Of a DNA stretch of 64,000 nucleotides, positions 8,901 to 16,300 are shown in pieces. The position numbers were made by a program, and so were the translations under genes. Numbering within the stretch: the stretch's first letter is position 1; each line of letters starts with the position of its first letter. This DNA is from Embleya sp040629175 (GTDB lineage Bacteria > Actinomycetota > Actinomycetes > Streptomycetales > Streptomycetaceae). The notes under the pieces are model-generated. The model was given only the letters and a program-made list of their open reading frames with translations, had not been told where the DNA came from and did no database searches. The stretch is taken from contig NZ_JBEXUX010000004.1 of assembly GCF_040629175.1 (NCBI RefSeq), positions 124,001-188,000 on the forward strand. The letters are read 5' to 3'.

Positions 8901-11295
8901 CGAAGTCGTACTGCACGCCGTGCATCATGAACACGTTCAGGTTGTGCGCCGCCCCGTTCGCCGGGACGAGGTGCGCGCCGCCGGCGAGGCCGCCGGGCAT
9001 CGCCGGGACGCCCGGCAGGCCGCCCGGCGTCGCGTGGACCGGCACCGCGCCCGACGACGGGCCGCCGAGGAGCACCCGGCTGCCGTTGACGTCGATGTGT
9101 GTGCCGGCGCCGCCGAGGCCCTGGACGCCCTTGACGTCGACCGCGTTCGCGCCGGGCCCGACGAGCGAGGTCTCGCCGTCGACGCGCAGTCCGCCGAGGT
9201 GGGGCGTGTTCACGTCGGCCGGGTGGATCGGGGTGCCGGTGTGGGCGGTGGCCACGTGCGCGACCGCGGGCAGGCCGCCGACGTTCGGCGTCGCGACGTG
9301 CCCGAGGGCGCCGACGGCGGTGACCGAAGGGGTGACGATCTGGCCGGTGTTCGGGATCGCGCCGACGTTCGGCGTTTGGATGTGCGTGGTGAGCGGGAGC
9401 GCGCCGACCCCCGAGACGTTGACGTGCGGCAGGGCCGGCGTGGACACGTCCGGCATCGCGACGTGGCCCGGTTGGGGGAGGGCGACGGTGCCGAGGCCGT
9501 CGAGTCCGGTGTGCGCGCTCGTGGCGGGCGTGGGCAGGTCGTGCACCAGTGCGCTCGATCCGGGCAGGCCCAGTTGCATCCTGTTGGCCACGCCGGCGCC
9601 GACGGTGTCCAGGTTCGGGATGCTGATGTGGCCGAGCGCGGGCGGCAGCGCGTTGACCCCGGTCGCGCCGAGGCCGGTGATCCCGTGCGGGACGGAGATG
9701 TTTCCGGCGAGGTGCGTCAGGCCCGACCCGGTGAACGAGAACGAGGGGATGTCGGCGATCCTGGCGCCGATTCCGGGCAGGTGCGTGAGCGCGTTCAGTC
9801 CGCCCATGTCGTCGAGGAAGGTGCCCAGGCCGGGGAAGTTGCCGGCGTGGAAGCCGGTGCCGAACGTGTTCGGCGACGGCAGATCGATCACGTCGAATCG
9901 GCCGAACCCGTTGGTGAACTTCGTGGACAACGACGGCATGTCGAACGCGCCGCCGAGCGGACCCATGTGCACCGAGTCGAAGCTGCCGAGGTGCACATTG
10001 GGCAGCTTGACCAGCTCGCCGCCGTGCCCGAACGCGTTGAACCCGGCGTTCGCGCCGGCGGAGATCTTGGAGCCCGCACCGATGAACTTGCCGTCGATGA
10101 AGGCCCCGTAGCGGTACATGCCGAACATGCCGCGGTCGATGAAGCCGATCCGGAAGGCGAGCCCGAGGCCCTTGCCCATCTCGTCGGCCGCCACCGGCAG
10201 GAACAGCCGCAGCCCCTTGAAGCCGCTCAGGCCGTTCGCGATCGAGGTACCGAGATTCTTGAACGCGTTGATCGTGCTCGCCACCGCGCGCAGGCCGAAG
10301 AACGTCTTGGCGCCGGCCAGGTTGATCACGGTCAGCTCGGCGCCGAGCGGGAAGAACTTGATGCCGTTCCCGAGGTTGCCGCCCAACTTCCCGATGCCGG
10401 GGATGTGGGTCAGATTGGGACCGATTCTGAGTCCCTGCGCGCCGCCCCTGATCCACGCACCCGCCGCGGCCACCGCGTCGTCGATGCCCAATCCGACCCG
10501 ACCGAACAGACCGAACGAATTGGCGCCGCCGGTGAAGAAGTTCTTGGTGCCGATGATCCCCCGGCCGCCGGCGCCCTTGATGCCGGTCCACAGGGCGCCC
10601 AGGCTCAGGCCCTTGGTGGTGGGCGAGATCATGCCCAGGATGCCCAACACGAGCTGGGTGACGGACGCCTTGCCGTGCGCGAAGTCGATCGCGGTCTTGA
10701 TCAGGAGCGCGACGTTGAGGGCGATGCTGAGCAGCGCCAGCGGGCCGCCGACGAAGATCGCCGGAATGGCCAGGATCATCGCGATCCAGCCGAGCGCCTT
10801 CCAGAACTCCTCGCACTCGTCCACGGGGGAGGCGATGGACTGGCCGGCGGCGATCATCTTGCGCGCGGCGGTGTCGGCCGCGGCGGCCAGGACGGACTTG
10901 GCGTCCGTGGCGGTGGCCTTGTGTGCGGCCCTGCCCTCCTCGTCGTCCGCGGCCAGCGCGGCGGCGGCGGACAGGGCGGTGTCCGCGCGGTGTTGCTCGT
11001 GGCGCATGACCCCGACGTAGAGGGTCAGGGCGCTGCGGACGTCCTCGTGGGCCTTGCGGAACGTGGCGATGTAGTCGCGCAGATTGCCGTCGATCACGCC
11101 CCGCAGGGCATCCGCCGTCTTGCCGACGAAGATCGTGCTCGACGTGTTCTTGACCTCGGTCAGACCGTTGTCGATGTCGCGCGAGAGTTCGACGAACGCG
11201 AGCTCCGCGGCGATCACCCGGTCGATCCGGTCGGCGTCGCCTGGAGTGGGATCACCGTCGAGGCCGAGCGCACTCCAGTCCCCGGGACGAGCCAT
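2986..11295 (-). CDS. Giant type VII-associated repeat protein (putative polymorphic-toxin-like substrate)
   Basis: 2769 aa. The ATG was chosen over an in-frame TTG ten codons upstream because it is preceded by GAGAGG. Residues ~1-150 are helical and ESX/LXG-like. A strongly hydrophobic stretch lies at ~168-205. Residues ~590-700 contain short ~15-residue repeats of the type 'PNVGxxP...HVATP'. Residues ~1100-1530 contain longer ~75-residue repeats built on 'GAHxHDVxxLxG' and 'GRFVxxPVG'. Residues ~1650-2450 carry YD/RHS-like units (FDxNGNxxxxGxRxW). Hydrophobic helices recur at ~2535-2700. There is no signal peptide. The stop overlaps the start of the AAA+ gene. The order helical head, repeats, RHS-like part, C-terminal end resembles polymorphic toxins exported by type VII systems, but I recognise no known toxin fold at the C-terminus and no obvious immunity gene follows. 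Function is inferred; the reading frame is certain. Confidence 0.85.
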   Translation of the reverse strand: MARPGDWSALGLDGDPTPGDADRIDRVIAAELAFVELSRDIDNGLTEVKNTSSTIFVGKTADALRGVIDGNLRDYIATFRKAHEDVRSALTLYVGVMRHEQHRADTALSAAAALAADDEEGRAAHKATATDAKSVLAAAADTAARKMIAAGQSIASPVDECEEFWKALGWIAMILAIPAIFVGGPLALLSIALNVALLIKTAIDFAHGKASVTQLVLGILGMISPTTKGLSLGALWTGIKGAGGRGIIGTKNFFTGGANSFGLFGRVGLGIDDAVAAAGAWIRGGAQGLRIGPNLTHIPGIGKLGGNLGNGIKFFPLGAELTVINLAGAKTFFGLRAVASTINAFKNLGTSIANGLSGFKGLRLFLPVAADEMGKGLGLAFRIGFIDRGMFGMYRYGAFIDGKFIGAGSKISAGANAGFNAFGHGGELVKLPNVHLGSFDSVHMGPLGGAFDMPSLSTKFTNGFGRFDVIDLPSPNTFGTGFHAGNFPGLGTFLDDMGGLNALTHLPGIGARIADIPSFSFTGSGLTHLAGNISVPHGITGLGATGVNALPPALGHISIPNLDTVGAGVANRMQLGLPGSSALVHDLPTPATSAHTGLDGLGTVALPQPGHVAMPDVSTPALPHVNVSGVGALPLTTHIQTPNVGAIPNTGQIVTPSVTAVGALGHVATPNVGGLPAVAHVATAHTGTPIHPADVNTPHLGGLRVDGETSLVGPGANAVDVKGVQGLGGAGTHIDVNGSRVLLGGPSSGAVPVHATPGGLPGVPAMPGGLAGGAHLVPANGAAHNLNVFMMHGVQYDFAHTFGTIPGLNGVEVRVLPSTQAGRTVDIHIDPGGRADLSATHITVGDQEVLRIERALGDGGTHRWDYELSAANNHRLLDDQIIDAQVTGPVPGQAIELTTLPTPQLAHTTTTGSTVPAVAGPGPRVVDIPGLSGAHLEYRVGDGGGIEGIRIAGGPDASHPNVPRLIGPTGNHIARVEQSVVPNVEVRRWDFDLSAEGGRLDRIERRITLTGGEHDDTLVAIRVDPNDRILGVTHVDGEGNLLHTDPDAPPVRVVDAGIVVPTPGGFRLYDPATGTPSGTGLRLIGRDGPLALHVLTPDGGGARALVGADAGRTLGVVSVPEHAGGMLHVVPTGTGPSVRVFGADGRFSHNSLPLTGIDRSTVAGGHIRSPHVGTPQLAHADGRPVPDTEVIRQIGNEFRIRHGGGRFHVDAGGARAHDVVTLTTPDGATTGLHVFTPVGGPNRLPHLRAGDGAPTTTAAVRTVDNTFHVTGTAGQPHVVQVHTPGGAHSHDALPLTGGGAPGGFIRLPDHPGGLPQLAHGDGRIVPNTDVVGQHGGGYLVHHPEGTIVVNDAGAHTHDVLGLTGGHGPGRFVHTPVGTPDVPVPHPSDRGGVPDPNLTVTRVGGELRLTDPDGSFATHGLDGVHRHDATHLRGGPFEGRFVRFDGRDGTLVDEHLAAVPNTHVVPQPGITTEGFVRRAGTPGAGFRVGDGTDHIIVDMHGAHRFDVVGLRGADGAPTHEFVFAPVPVAGAAAPGPLPLVKGADGGNLGFTVVGRPDGTLRVTDAATGMLRGFSGTGAFEFQVLRLTGAGGAELPELVRVHPGGAHTLVADGLTDIANRTVHTRPGGGFHVGGADGEFRLFGRTGGLDFHVTPHQVPHGDGNITVFRVNDGTGAHRFDTIPLSDARIGSPEHTRFLNIATGDLRVLDGHLDPLPGLRATPEPGGGYRIDGIGARTGEFQRFDAGGRLEFQRIDIVGARGGIDPNRHFEITYPAGGDGAWSLIRTDAHGLHVPTPGPRKWFEGGPVDPKGAGAGRVHLISHLQVTVFERRTLPDGGILDAHHSSASLGTFSRFNQRGRWAEFDINGNLVHDGTRHWGESTRSWFDVESVLGFDVRVRHFQLSADGGHVLADLRHLPATQGFAADTRWVRFDADFRAIASGDRHWSSGPGRGWTDNMHHPLTNEIVTVQKKFGRFQPGLHDVRRYHQVELDPGGVPKRDWVSRHADGNVNGLGKTLHNGDFLMFERFAEQRPPVFFRNLFSAEFRATDLTRHPWLAHDNRLRVGTWSQEPAAGGPKTYGVQFITNNKTVIDVGRGGDIVRETRTLRNGATLTVGDVRLPDVAGAQVAHRPGYLPWSEGVGGLQGHRTFVEGDFVVTPGTGTRQITWQDRITDDLADGNWYSPGTKEWRVVRTGFSDGTFIDYRPRPAGGAGEPGPNTRGLIDAHAGDWTRYDHHGMVVSRSDSFPTPDGRGHLDIVGTMGRNPGEFRWHDAADPGVGGKRITAFKTQITRLHFDRESFQDFDAAGNLIRDHRQLGEGLSVQGWRGLDAGGNEVWHWNKLDADNNVMNFGNGVGDRIRHWFDANGNRLPGWTKGARWSDRIAGLDHEVVQEIPARKRTNAFRDFFTDSPFRVRDFRPTPATQFNRHLWQESDQGILAQVKIRLSDDTFAEINNFNKHARRYDVDGITVINERTIPGYIHEYDANGGVVIGRETHFTGLANEYRGLNRTYREPNRWGYGPSVDGEAVPEPFILRAIESIGIDMGHEFLLDFTVNLVVLSMVRVLSGNGLSMIDVGRAAFGAALSSMTRGTVSAAHLSANRGGWKVHWSNIDYGQPGSWRPNDDSWPTEWGANERPVRWRGGTYEFAVGLGVGTLAGFVSGASQAALFGVRGADGAIIRLTGGDAALAGLASSVGGVLGTVSVGALRALVQHSIGSRWVHRQGPMDIFLIGALGKMVDKLVGLLVLGPATVRLIGHVPDGTSSDNLLPGSGTGTG

Positions 11296-11481
11296 CGAAG
11301 CGCCTCTCTCGCTCGATTCGTGCAACCACGGCGCTCTTTTGTACGCGCTTTCGGTTCGCCGGGTTCATTCTTCCTCGCGACAATCTCGATTGAACCCCCG
11401 ATGGATGTGACGCGTACAGAAATGGGAGTGGTTCGCAGCGCGGGCGCACCACGCGAGTCGGGCGAGGGACAGGAGATCCGA
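11296..11481. promoter_or_regulatory. Divergent intergenic region of the type VII locus
   Basis: These 186 bases separate the giant minus-strand gene from the plus-strand ESX-like operon, so promoters for both directions must lie here. The segment around 11335-11400 is less G+C-rich than the flanks. I see an AGGAG ribosome binding site at 11471-11475 for the plus-strand gene, but no unambiguous -35/-10 pair or operator. Confidence 0.45.
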
Positions 11482-12507
11482 ATGGCGGATTTCGCCATCG
11501 ACTACACCAACCTGCACGAGATCAACACGAAGCTGAGAAACCTTGCCAATCAGGCAGATTCCGGCTCCGGCGGGGCATTTCGTGAGCTGGGCGAGGCGGG
11601 TGCCGCCGAACGCCGGGCCGCGCTGGGCACCTCCGGCCTCTCGACCGCGTTCAACAGCTTCTATCACCATTCGAGATCCCGCACCGCCAAGGCCAAGGAG
11701 GGCTTGAACAAGCTCGCCGACAACTTCAAGGCGGTGTCCGACCTCTTCTTTGACGAGGACGCGAGGATCTCCGGTGGAGCGGGTCTGATCACCGCCGGCC
11801 TGGGACTCGACAAATGGCGCAACGCCAAGGCCGCGCACGACAAGTGGCTCGCCGACAAGGCCAAGTGGGACGCCTACCTCGCCTCGATCGGCGCCACCGA
11901 ATACTTCCGCGCCCACCCGGACGAGACCATCCGGCACGTATGCCACGACCCGGAGGCGCCCGCGTGGTGTGCCGCCTGGATCGCCAAGGGCGAGGACGGC
12001 ACGCCCGTCAATCCCGGCGAAGAGCCGCCCAAGCCCGATGACAAACCGCCGACTTCGTTTCACTACGAGGACAAGAACGGCAAGATCGACGTCAGCGTCG
12101 AATTGGACGAGAACAACAACATCATCAAGGAGACGTCGACGATCACCAATCCGCAGGGGCAGAACTACGAGACGACCACGACGTACAAGGGCCCCCCGGA
12201 AATGGTCGAGATTCCGGACGGCGACGACAAGGGCGACGAGCCGGACAAGATCGACGTCCGTGACTACACGATCACCACCAAGATGAGCGACGGCACCACG
12301 GCCACGTCCGATTTCACCATCGAGAAGGACGGCAGCGGGACCATGATCAGCCATTCCGGGAAGACGACCGAGCACTACATCCGTGACGGACCCAGGGGCG
12401 AGTGGCGGCGCGATCCCAAGTTCGCCGACGCGGACGCCTCCTCCGGCAAACACGAAAAGCCGGACCGCAACGTGGGCAAGCCGCCGCCCGGCGGCCGCGT
12501 CGACTGA
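11482..12507 (+). CDS. ESX-like secreted protein with beta-rich acidic C-terminal domain
   Basis: 341 aa. The start is fixed by AGGAG seven bases upstream. Residues ~1-100 (MADFAIDYTNLHEINTKL...) form an amphipathic helical hairpin of the kind seen in WXG100/ESX and LXG type VII substrates, although no clear WXG tripeptide is present. Residues ~110-180 are Lys/Asp-rich with CHDPEAPAWC, which could form a disulfide. From ~190 a polar, beta-predicted segment contains repeated 'DG/NG' turns (DKNGKIDVSVELDENN), similar to YD-type surface repeats. It is the first gene of a plus-strand operon with two small WXG100-like proteins. It is most likely exported by the EccC-dependent apparatus; any activity of the C-terminus is unknown. 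Confidence 0.8.
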   Translation: MADFAIDYTNLHEINTKLRNLANQADSGSGGAFRELGEAGAAERRAALGTSGLSTAFNSFYHHSRSRTAKAKEGLNKLADNFKAVSDLFFDEDARISGGAGLITAGLGLDKWRNAKAAHDKWLADKAKWDAYLASIGATEYFRAHPDETIRHVCHDPEAPAWCAAWIAKGEDGTPVNPGEEPPKPDDKPPTSFHYEDKNGKIDVSVELDENNNIIKETSTITNPQGQNYETTTTYKGPPEMVEIPDGDDKGDEPDKIDVRDYTITTKMSDGTTATSDFTIEKDGSGTMISHSGKTTEHYIRDGPRGEWRRDPKFADADASSGKHEKPDRNVGKPPPGGRVD

Positions 12508-12531
12508 GCCGGCGCTCCGCCGGCCGCCGAC

Positions 12532-12597
12532 GTTCCTGTTCCCGTCTCCGCTTCCGTTCCCGCTTCCGTTCCCGCTTCCGCTTCCGCTTCCGCTTCC
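12532..12597 (+). repeat. Tandem hexanucleotide repeat (GCTTCC/GTTCCC), 11 units
   Basis: Eleven 6-base units, mostly GCTTCC or GTTCCC with one GTCTCC and one GTTCCT, run without interruption. They lie between the stop codon at 12507 and the GAGGAGA ribosome binding site of the next gene, so this is a pyrimidine-rich leader on the coding strand. Slippage could change the leader length but not any protein. Confidence 0.9.
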
Positions 12598-12614
12598 GTT
12601 CGAGGAGATTCGCC

Positions 12615-12923
12615 ATGGGCGCCAACATCAAACTCAGCTACGCCGAGATCACCCGGGTGTCCAACCTCTTGGACAACAGCGTCGAGCACACGCTCGTGCC
12701 CCGGATGAAGGAGGCCAAGGCCGAGGTCGACAGTCTGCTGACCACCAACCTCGTGCTCGTCAAGGCCAGCCCGGCCCTCCAGGCCCAGTACGACAAGTTC
12801 AGCGTCGCGCTCACCGCCGCGACCGAGAGCATCAAGGGCTACGCGCAGCAGTTCCGGCAGATCATGCAGTCGGTTCAGGACATGGACAAGGACATCGCCG
12901 ACAAGGTGCACTCCTCCCAGTAG
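12615..12923 (+). CDS. WXG100-like (ESAT-6-like) small protein, first of a pair
   Basis: 102 aa, start preceded by GAGGAGA. It is almost entirely helical with a central turn, the size and shape of WXG100 proteins, which act as dimeric substrates or adaptors of type VII secretion. The W-x-G tripeptide is absent. In its place is LVxxKASPALQxxYxxF, shared nearly verbatim with the next gene, so the two are paralogues and probably form a heterodimer. The C-terminus (DMDKDIADKV) is charged and could act as an export signal, but a strict YxxxD/E motif is not evident. It lies 107 bases after the ESX-like gene, separated by the hexamer repeat. Confidence 0.85.
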   Translation: MGANIKLSYAEITRVSNLLDNSVEHTLVPRMKEAKAEVDSLLTTNLVLVKASPALQAQYDKFSVALTAATESIKGYAQQFRQIMQSVQDMDKDIADKVHSSQ

Positions 12924-12973
12924 CCGCCCGTCCACGCGTCGCCACCCGACAACCGACCCCTTCGGAGGACCCG

Positions 12974-13309
12974 ATGGCCGACATCAAGATCGATTACGAC
13001 GAAATCCGCAGCGCGGCCACACGGATGGGCACCAAACTGACCGACATCTCCAACGAGCTCGACAATCTGCAGACCCAGGTCGCCAATCTGCTCCACGACG
13101 GCCTGGTGTTCGAGAAGGCCAGCCCCGCCTTGCAGGAGGCGTACCGCACCTTCAACGAGCAGATGAAGAACTCGGCGAGCAACATCCACGCGTATGCCAA
13201 GAACTTCACCGACATCGCGGACTCGCTGAACACCTCCGACACCAAGCTGATGGGCGACATCAACACCGCCATCGCGAAGATGAAGGCAGACGCGGCGGCC
13301 CACAAGTAG
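12974..13309 (+). CDS. WXG100-like (ESAT-6-like) small protein, second of a pair
   Basis: 111 aa, start preceded by GGAGGA. It is a helix-turn-helix protein of WXG100 length with EKASPALQEAYRTF at the turn, matching the KASPALQ motif of its upstream paralogue 50 bases away. It has no tryptophan and no cysteine. The family assignment rests on length, helical pattern, pairing and adjacency to eccC. The expected role is co-export or targeting with its partner through EccC. It is the last gene of the plus-strand operon; the convergent eccC stop is 47 bases downstream. Confidence 0.87.
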   Translation: MADIKIDYDEIRSAATRMGTKLTDISNELDNLQTQVANLLHDGLVFEKASPALQEAYRTFNEQMKNSASNIHAYAKNFTDIADSLNTSDTKLMGDINTAIAKMKADAAAHK

Positions 13310-13356
13310 CCGCCGGCCGCCGCGCCTTCCTCGTGTGGGTGCCGCGCACGCTCCCC

Positions 13357-16300
13357 TCAGCCGTCGAGGACCGTGAGCGGCACCTGCACCGCGATCGCCG
13401 ACCCCGCGTCGCCTGCGGTCCAGCCCCGGCCCGGGCCGAGCGGCGTACGCACCTGCTCGGCCGACAACCTGACCCCGATCAGGTCCGCCTCGCCGAGCGT
13501 CTTGGGCCCGAGCAGCAGGCCGCGCCGCGAGCGTCGGGCCATGCCGACCCAGCCCAGCGAACTCATCGACTCCGCCAACCCGGCCAGCAACAGCCCCTGT
13601 CCGTGGTCCCGGCCGGAGGTGGCGATCCGACGCAGCACCGAGTCGGCGGCGCAGGCGAGCATCAGATCGGCGTCGTCCACCACGACCACCACCGGCTCGC
13701 CTCGTACCGCGGTCAACGCCTCCACCAGTACCTCCGGCTCCGGATCGGGGTCGGTGAGCACCTGCGCCAGGCCGTGCGCGGCCAGCTTGCGCAACTGCGA
13801 GTCACGCGGCGTGAGAACGATCAGTCGGGTGCCGCTCATCAGCAACGACACACACATCGCGGCCAGCGTCGTGGTGCGTCCGCTGCGCGGCGGTCCGGCG
13901 ACCATGAACGACCCGCCGCCGTCCGCGAAGTCGTGCACCAGCGGCTCGACCGCGTCGCCGCCCACACCCAGCAGCGCGTGGAACGGCCTGCGCAGCGATT
14001 GCGGCACCCGGTCGTGCGCCTCCTGGAAACCGATCAGGGTCGGCATCTCGCTGATCCGGAACGGCCGTCGTACCGGAGGCACGTTGGCGTCCCGGGCACT
14101 CGCCCGCCGGCCCAACTCCCGCATCGACTCGGCCTGGTCGCTCTGATCGCTCGCCGAGGTGTCCTCCCCGTCGACGCCGCCCGTGGCGACGGCCGGCTCG
14201 GCGATCGAGGGCAACAACGCGATCTGCGCCTCGATCGCCCCCGGAGCCAGCCAACCCCGACCGGGGGCCACCGCCGCCGGAATGCTGTTGCGGGGCATGC
14301 CGATGAGCGTGTAATCGCCCGGGTCGGTCTGACGCAGCAACAGCCGATGGTCGTTGTGCGCGGCCAGGCGCCCGCCGAGCAACAGCCGCTCCGACGTGGC
14401 GATCACATGGATCCCGGCGCCCTGGCCCTCGCGCAGGAGCCGCACGAAGTCGGCGTACAACCGGCCGCCGTCGTAGTCGTCGAGCATGGTGCTCAGCGCG
14501 TCCCAGCCGTCCACCATGAGCACCAGGTGCGCGGGTCGGCGGTCCTTGTCCACCCTGCTCCGCAACTCGGTGACGTCCGCGCAGTCCTGCTGCGCGATCA
14601 GCCGCTGCCGCGCCGTGAGTTCGGCGGACAGCCGGTTGATCAGCCGCTCCATGCGCTCCGCGTCGTGGCGCGAGACGACCGCGCCGCAGTGCGGCAGCGC
14701 CTCCAGCACGCTCAGCCCGCCACCGGCCGCGTCGATCGCGTAGATGTGCAGGTCGGAGCAGGGGATGGTGAGCGCCGCCGCGCCCGCGACGGTGCGCAGC
14801 ACCTGGGTGCGGCCGGAACGCGGTGCGCCGATGACGTACAGGTGCCCGAAGGACGCGAAGTCGATCGCGGCCAGCCGCCGGGCCTGCAGGTGCGGGATGT
14901 CGAGCAGGGCGTAGGGGACCATCGGCAGCGCGCCGGGCGCCGGCTCCGGGATGGCCGGCAGCTCGTCCAGCCGCATCCGGCCGTCCATCGGCGGCAGCCA
15001 GGGACTGGGCTGCGGCCGGAAGTCGGGCAGCCGGTCGGCCGCCTCGCGCAACGCGTCCACCAGGGCGCGCAGGTCCGTCGGCTGCTCCTCGAAGGGAGTG
15101 ATCATCCGGCCCTCGTGCGAGTCGAAGTGCGACTCCGGTCCCGCGCTCACGTCGGTGTCGATGTCGGTGCCGGCTTCGGCGTCGGCGTCGGCTTCGGCGA
15201 GGTCGATCGGGCGGCCCAGGCGCTGCCAGCCGAGTCGGACCCCGCGGACCGGCCGGGACGCGGCGCCCTTGACGACCGAACTCGGAACCGCACCCGGGCG
15301 TTCCGCGCCGACGAACGCGGTCTGGAACGGGGTGGGCGCGCCCTCGCCGCGCCGGACCAGGGCCCGTCCCGGGTTGTTCGGCGAGATGCCGGCGGCCTCG
15401 ACGCCGTCGATGATGTCCTGGCTCTCCGAGCGGTCGGTCACCCGCAGGGCCATCCGCAGGTTGGTGTTGGCCTTGATCTCGTTGCTGACCGAGCCGCCCG
15501 GCCGCTGGGTGGCCAGCAGCAGATGCAGGCCCAGTGACCGGCCGCGCTGTGCGAGGCTGATCAAACCGGGGACGAAGTCCGGCAGTTCGCGGACCAAGGT
15601 GGCGAACTCGTCGATCACCAGCAGGAGTCGGGGCAGCGGAGGCAGGCGCGGGTCCCGCGAGCGCTTGATCCGGTACTCGGTGTGGTCCTTGGCCTCGACC
15701 TCGTTCAGGACCGTCTCGCGGCGGCGCAGTTCGGCGTCCAAAGAGGCCAGCGCGCGCTTGACCAGGTGCCCGTCGAGGTCGGTGATCATGCCGAGGGTGT
15801 GCGGCAGTTCCGCACATTCGCGGAACGCGCTGCCGCCCTTGTAGTCGACCAGTACGAAGGTCAGCTCGTCCGGCCGGTTGACCGCGGCCAGCGAGGCGAT
15901 CATGGTTTGCAGCAGCTCCGACTTGCCCGAGCCGGTGGTGCCGCCGATCAGGCCGTGCGGGCCGTCGCGGACCAGGTCCAGGCGCAGCACGCCCTCGTAC
16001 CCGCTGCCCAGGACGAACGAGGTGGAGGCCGGGCGGCGTGCCCAGGCACGCAACAGCAGGTCGGCGTCCGGCGGTTCCTGACCGATCAGCGGCAACAGCG
16101 CGACCTCGGACGGCAGTCCGGAATCGCCGTCCACGGTGACGTCCAGCACCGGCGCGACGGCGCGCGCGACCTCCTCGCACCAGGCCGGGTCGACCAGGTC
16201 GGCCCGGATGCCCTTGACCTCCGGCACGTGCGACGCCTTCAGGTCGAGCCGGCCGCGGTTCGCCGTCACCACCGCCGTGCACTCCTCCGGCAACAGGTGT

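Noticed and set aside
365..10816. A 3483-codon open frame reading through the giant gene on the same strand
   Set aside because: Only its last 874 codons (from the ATG at 2989) have protein character; the upstream part is an out-of-frame shadow of the giant repeat protein.
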